In this document: positions 51,217 to 54,235 of the stretch, in pieces
Layout: every line of letters begins with the position of its first letter
Numbering within the stretch: position 1 is the first letter of the stretch
Assembly: GCA_022799755.1 (NCBI GenBank)
Contig: JAAWOU010000014.1
Span: 1 to 54,235, forward strand
DNA length: 54,235 nucleotides
Direction: 5' to 3'
Origin: Lachnospiraceae bacterium
Lineage (GTDB): Bacteria; Bacillota; Clostridia; Lachnospirales; Lachnospiraceae
Translations under genes and position numbers: made by a program
Notes under the pieces: model-generated
The model's database searches: none
Told to the model about the DNA's origin: nothing
What the model saw: the letters and a program-made list of their open reading frames with translations, nothing else

Positions 51217-52416
51217 TCAAAGGAAAAATGAGTAGGAATCAAACTTCCAGTATGTTTTCACCTCTCGGCACAAAGCGCAGGTAATGCTGGTCAAAATCAT
51301 TGCCGTAGCCGGTAATAATGCCAGTTCTGATGATATTTTCCCTTCTAATGCCAGCCCCAATGACACCCCCATCATCGTGCACAATACGATGCCGCTGAAA
51401 GCACATAATGTAATAAGCCTTTTCCTTAAGTATCTCTTTGTCTTCTTTCCGGCATATATCCCTACAATGCTGTCCCCGCCTTTTTGCAGATGTTCTGCCA
51501 TCTGCCCCGGAGAAAGCATAATAAATGAGAACAGCGTATTAAGGGTAAAAATAATGCCCAGATATGCAATGACTCCTGTACCGTCTGTCAAATCCAGCCT
51601 TTCCATAAAAAGTTCCAAGGCGTTTTTGTCAGTAAAAAAGAATATAAGAAAATTTATTATAAGTTTCAACAGCATTAAAAAGGTCACTGCAAACATAACC
51701 GGCATTATGCCGATCGGATCCAGTTTAAATGCAATATAGCTTTTATCCGCATATTCATTATGAATTGATACACGCTGAACCCGTATGCGGATAATAATAT
51801 TCTCCATAACCAAAATTACCACAGACATGATAAAACACAAAATCAGTGGATGATAAAGCTCTGACCATGTAAATTTCTGTACCGTGGAAACCAGGTTGTC
51901 CAGAATATTCACAAGTATGATAGGCATCTGGGCACCAATTCCGTGCTCCTTATTCTGTTCTGCCATTCCATGTATCATAACAGCGCCTATCGTCATCTCC
52001 AAAACAGCAATCGCTTTCAGCGTCTCAGTGCCAAGGCTTGACTCTTTGAACACTAAGCCTTCCGCCCTTGATACTGCAAATGCGAATGCTATTGCAATCA
52101 TCAGCAGGAATTTAAACCGTGCTGTCTTTCTGGGAGAAGAGCGGGCCTTTGCTTCACTGCTTCTCACGGCCGTCAAGATCCACATGACCAGAGTCGACAT
52201 AATATACGGCATGATTCCCAGCGCAAACAATGTATACTGATACCTGTCTCCACTGATCATGGAAATCATGATATTATCAGAATTCAGTTCTTCCAGCTGA
52301 TATGCTGCCGGATCTACCCTATAAAGCAAGAGACTTCTTCCAGCCATATAGACTGCAAGAATCAATATAGTGACCAGGAGTCTTCCTCCCAATTCATGTG
52401 TATTATGTTTTTTCAA
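51217..52416 (-). CDS. secY2: SecY2 channel of the accessory Sec system
   Basis: A 399-residue membrane protein with about ten transmembrane helices. It follows SecY topology: VTILILAVYMAGRSLLLY (helix 1), YTLFALGIMPYIMSTLVMWIL (plug/helix 2 region ending in the SecY-like GIxPYI pattern), PIGIMPVMFAVTFLMLLKLI (helix 7) and LSPGQMAEHLQKGGDSIVGI before the last helices. It forms the adhesin-specific export channel with SecA2. The start appears to be TTG 52416, with AAGGG eight bases before it. It is separated from the adhesin gene by a perfect hairpin. Confidence 0.93.
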   Translation of the reverse strand: MKKHNTHELGGRLLVTILILAVYMAGRSLLLYRVDPAAYQLEELNSDNIMISMISGDRYQYTLFALGIMPYIMSTLVMWILTAVRSSEAKARSSPRKTARFKFLLMIAIAFAFAVSRAEGLVFKESSLGTETLKAIAVLEMTIGAVMIHGMAEQNKEHGIGAQMPIILVNILDNLVSTVQKFTWSELYHPLILCFIMSVVILVMENIIIRIRVQRVSIHNEYADKSYIAFKLDPIGIMPVMFAVTFLMLLKLIINFLIFFFTDKNALELFMERLDLTDGTGVIAYLGIIFTLNTLFSFIMLSPGQMAEHLQKGGDSIVGIYAGKKTKRYLRKRLITLCAFSGIVLCTMMGVSLGLALEGKISSELALLPATAMILTSITCALCREVKTYWKFDSYSFFL

Positions 52417-52435
52417 ATAAATATCCCTTCATATA

Positions 52436-52465
52436 TGTCTCTCCGGCTGTTACACCGGAGAGACA
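52436..52465 (-). promoter_or_regulatory. Perfect hairpin between the adhesin gene and secY2
   Basis: TGTCTCTCCGG (52436-52446) and CCGGAGAGACA (52455-52465) form a perfect 11-bp stem with an eight-base loop. It lies after the adhesin stop and 20 bases upstream of secY2. No U-tract follows on the minus strand. A partial terminator or RNA-processing element that lets the adhesin mRNA accumulate over the export genes would fit. Confidence 0.7.
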
Positions 52466-52497
52466 CACATATTACTTTAAATGACTGGTTCTAAAGA

Positions 52498-54235
52498 TTA
52501 CTTTTCCTCTTTCTTCTTGTGATCAACTGCTTTTTCCTTTTCCGCCCTGTTCTGACGGTATCCTTCCACAGCACTTGCCACCGCTGCGACCACAGGAATC
52601 CATGACCACCAAAGCTTTTTCGAGGCTTCCTCCGTCGGCATGTTTGCAAGCGGTACCTCTTCATCTTCAACATTTTCCAACTCGTCCTCATCATCAATTA
52701 CGCCAAGAGGAACTTCTTCGTCTTCAATGTCTTCTTCCTCGTCAATGTCTTCTTCCTCGTCAGCAACGTCCTGTTCGTCGTTCTCAACAACATCCGTTTC
52801 TTCAGCAGCTTCCTGTTCCTCCTCAGCCGCATTATCATCTACACCGCCGAGAGGTGTTTCCTCGTCGGGTATTGTTACGACTTCCACGGGCTCCGGTTCA
52901 GCATCGACTATAGGAGCATCTCCTCCGCCAACGACTATATTTGTTTCAGACTCACTGGTGCTGTCTGATGCGCTGGTGCTGGCGCTTTCGCTGGTGCTCA
53001 GGCTTGCGCTCTCACTGCTGCTGGCGCTTCCGCTGGTGCTCAGGCTGTCGCTGGTGCTGGCACTTCCGCTGGTGCTCAGGCTTGCGCTCTCACTGCTGCT
53101 GGTGCTTCCGCTGGTGCTCAGGCTGTCGCTGGTGCTGGCACTTCCGCTGGTGCTTCCGCTGGTGCTCAGGCTTGCGCTTTCGCTATTGCTGACACTGTCG
53201 CTGGCACTTAGGCTTGTGCTCTCACTGCTGCTGATGCTTCCGCTGGTGCTCAGGCTGTCGCTGGTGCTGGCACTTCCGCTGGTACTCAGGCTTGCGCTCT
53301 CACTGCTACTGATACTTCCGCTGGTGCTCAGGCTGTCACTTAAGCTATCGCTCAAACTGTCACTCAGGCTATCGCTAAGGCTGTCACTTAAGCTGTCGCT
53401 CAAACTGTCACTCAGGCTATCGCTTAAGCTGTCGCTCAGGCTATCACTCAAGCTATCGCTAAGGCTGTCACTCAAGCTATCGCTAAGGCTGTCACTCAAG
53501 CTATCACTTAAGCTGTCGCTCAGGCTGTCACTCAGACTATCGCTTAAGCTGTCATTCAGACTATCACTCAAACTGTCACTTAAGCTATCACTCAGGCTGT
53601 CACTCAGACTATCACTTAAGCTGTCACTCAAGCTATCGCTCAGGCTATCACTTAAGCTGTCGCTTAGGCTGTCACTCAAGCTATCGCTAAGGCTGTCACT
53701 TAAGCTGTCGCTCAGGCTGTCACTCAGACTGTCACTCAGACTATCGCTTAAGCTGTCGCTCAGGCTGTCACTCAGACTATCACTTAAGCTGTCGCTCAGG
53801 CTATCACTGAGGCTGTCACTCAGACTATCGCTTAAGCTATCACTCAAACTGTCACTTAAGCTGTCACTCAAGCTATCGCTTAAGCTGTCACTCAGACTAT
53901 CGCTTAAGCTGTCGCTTAGGCTATCACTTAAGCTGTCGCTTAGGCTGTCACTCAGGCTGTCACTTAGGCTGTCACTCAAGCTATCGCTCAGGCTGTCACT
54001 CAAGCTATCACTTAAACTGTCGCTCAGGCTGTCACTTAAGCTATCGCTAAGGCTGTCACTCAGACTATCGCTTAAGCTGTCACTCAGACTATCACTCAGG
54101 CTATCACTTAAACTGTCACTCAGGCTATCACTCAAACTGTCGCTTAGGCTGTCACTTAGGCTATCACTTAAGCTGTCGCTAAGGCTATCACTCAGGCTAT
54201 CACTCAGGCTGTCACTGAGACTATCACTTAAGCTG
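52498..54235 (-). CDS. Serine-rich repeat glycoprotein (adhesin), C-terminal part
   Basis: The 3' 1.74 kb of a serine-rich repeat protein; the frame is open to the right edge, so the signal peptide and ligand-binding region are outside. From the edge inwards: about 300 residues of SDSL tetrapeptides (54235-~53332), then a more varied [17 protein letters not shown] region (~53330-52950), then an acidic segment with [16 protein letters not shown] and DEEVPLAN motifs, and finally [20 protein letters not shown], a single hydrophobic helix, followed by a 20-residue basic/charged tail ending HKKKEEK. No LPXTG sorting motif is present. The serines are substrates for the GtfA/GtfB system downstream. 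Confidence 0.93.
   Translation of the reverse strand, partial: SLSDSLSDSLSDSLSDSLSDSLSDSLSDSLSDSLSDSLSDSLSDSLSDSLSDSLSDSLSDSLSDSLSDSLSDSLSDSLSDSLSDSLSDSLSDSLSDSLSDSLSDSLSDSLSDSLSDSLSDSLSDSLSDSLSDSLSDSLSDSLSDSLSDSLSDSLSDSLSDSLSDSLSDSLSDSLSDSLSDSLSDSLSDSLSDSLSDSLSDSLSDSLSDSLSDSLSDSLSDSLSDSLNDSLSDSLSDSLSDSLSDSLSDSLSDSLSDSLSDSLSDSLSDSLSDSLSDSLSDSLSDSLSDSLSDSLSDSLSDSLSTSGSISSSESASLSTSGSASTSDSLSTSGSISSSESTSLSASDSVSNSESASLSTSGSTSGSASTSDSLSTSGSTSSSESASLSTSGSASTSDSLSTSGSASSSESASLSTSESASTSASDSTSESETNIVVGGGDAPIVDAEPEPVEVVTIPDEETPLGGVDDNAAEEEQEAAEETDVVENDEQDVADEEEDIDEEEDIEDEEVPLGVIDDEDELENVEDEEVPLANMPTEEASKKLWWSWIPVVAAVASAVEGYRQNRAEKEKAVDHKKKEEK
53332..54235 (-). repeat. 12-bp tandem repeats encoding SDSL
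   Basis: About 75 consecutive units of 12 bp (and continuing past the edge) all encode Ser-Asp-Ser-Leu, differing almost only at synonymous positions (CTG/TTG-type Leu and TCx/AGx Ser codons). A single coding change (Ser to Asn, about 53548-53553) is seen. Synonymous drift with protein conservation shows selection on the peptide repeat, while long near-identical blocks imply slippage or recombination. Confidence 0.95.

Overview
The window reads as chromosome of a spore-forming Clostridia bacterium, most likely a gut Lachnospiraceae. The basis is: a glycyl-radical microcompartment for L-rhamnose/1,2-propanediol, collagen-like proteins of the exosporium type, an Agr-type kinase/LytTR pair, and an accessory Sec locus with a serine-rich repeat protein. 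The genus cannot be fixed from the sequence. No IS element, phage or CRISPR array was recognised.

Region 1 (1-12.2 kb, nearly all minus strand) holds part of a glycyl-radical microcompartment set: an EutP-like GTPase, an EutS/PduU-like shell protein, a radical-SAM activase and a B12-independent diol dehydratase of the glycyl radical family. They are interleaved with small unrelated genes (VOC protein, AAA-ATPase/PD-(D/E)XK protein, DUF218, nucleoside phosphorylase, hydrolase, methyltransferase, DJ-1-like) and with several decayed genes. The dehydratase has its own near-consensus promoter.

Region 2 (12.2-18.9 kb, minus) encodes a LytTR response regulator, an AgrC-like kinase and two ABC exporters, with no evident signal-peptide gene. 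Region 3 (19-24.6 kb, plus) is a spore-surface module: two collagen-like proteins flanking a GT2 glycosyltransferase with TPRs. The two collagen genes share a sporulation-sigma-like promoter motif, and the glycosyltransferase has an interleaved pair of perfect inverted repeats just before its ribosome binding site.

Region 4 (24.7-30 kb) is a mixed accessory stretch behind an unusual tRNA-Val: HicAB, two acetyltransferases, an ICMT-like methyltransferase, an AT-rich AAC(3)-family gene, a Uma2 protein and a PHP phosphoesterase. Region 5 (30-33.1 kb) has rhaB and rhaA followed by what looks like the C-terminal stump of rhaD. Rhamnose catabolism yields lactaldehyde and then 1,2-propanediol, the likely substrate of the Region 1 dehydratase.

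Region 6 (33.2-54.2 kb, all minus) is an expanded serine-rich-repeat glycoprotein locus: srrp (running off the right edge), secY2, asp1, asp2, asp3, secA2, gtfA, gtfB, a previously unlisted 55-residue two-helix membrane protein at the asp4/asp5 position, a divergent GtfB-like/GtfA-like pair, another GtfA-like protein, a Gtf3-GtfB chimera, and a second full gtfA-gtfB pair. A strong hairpin closes it. The adhesin is presumably glycosylated in the cytoplasm by GtfA/GtfB, extended by the other transferases, O-acetylated by Asp2 and exported by SecA2/SecY2/Asp1-3. The C-terminus of the adhesin has no LPXTG motif. This locus, especially the chimera, the reiterated transferase pairs, the tiny membrane protein and the unorthodox anchor, is the most novel part of the window.
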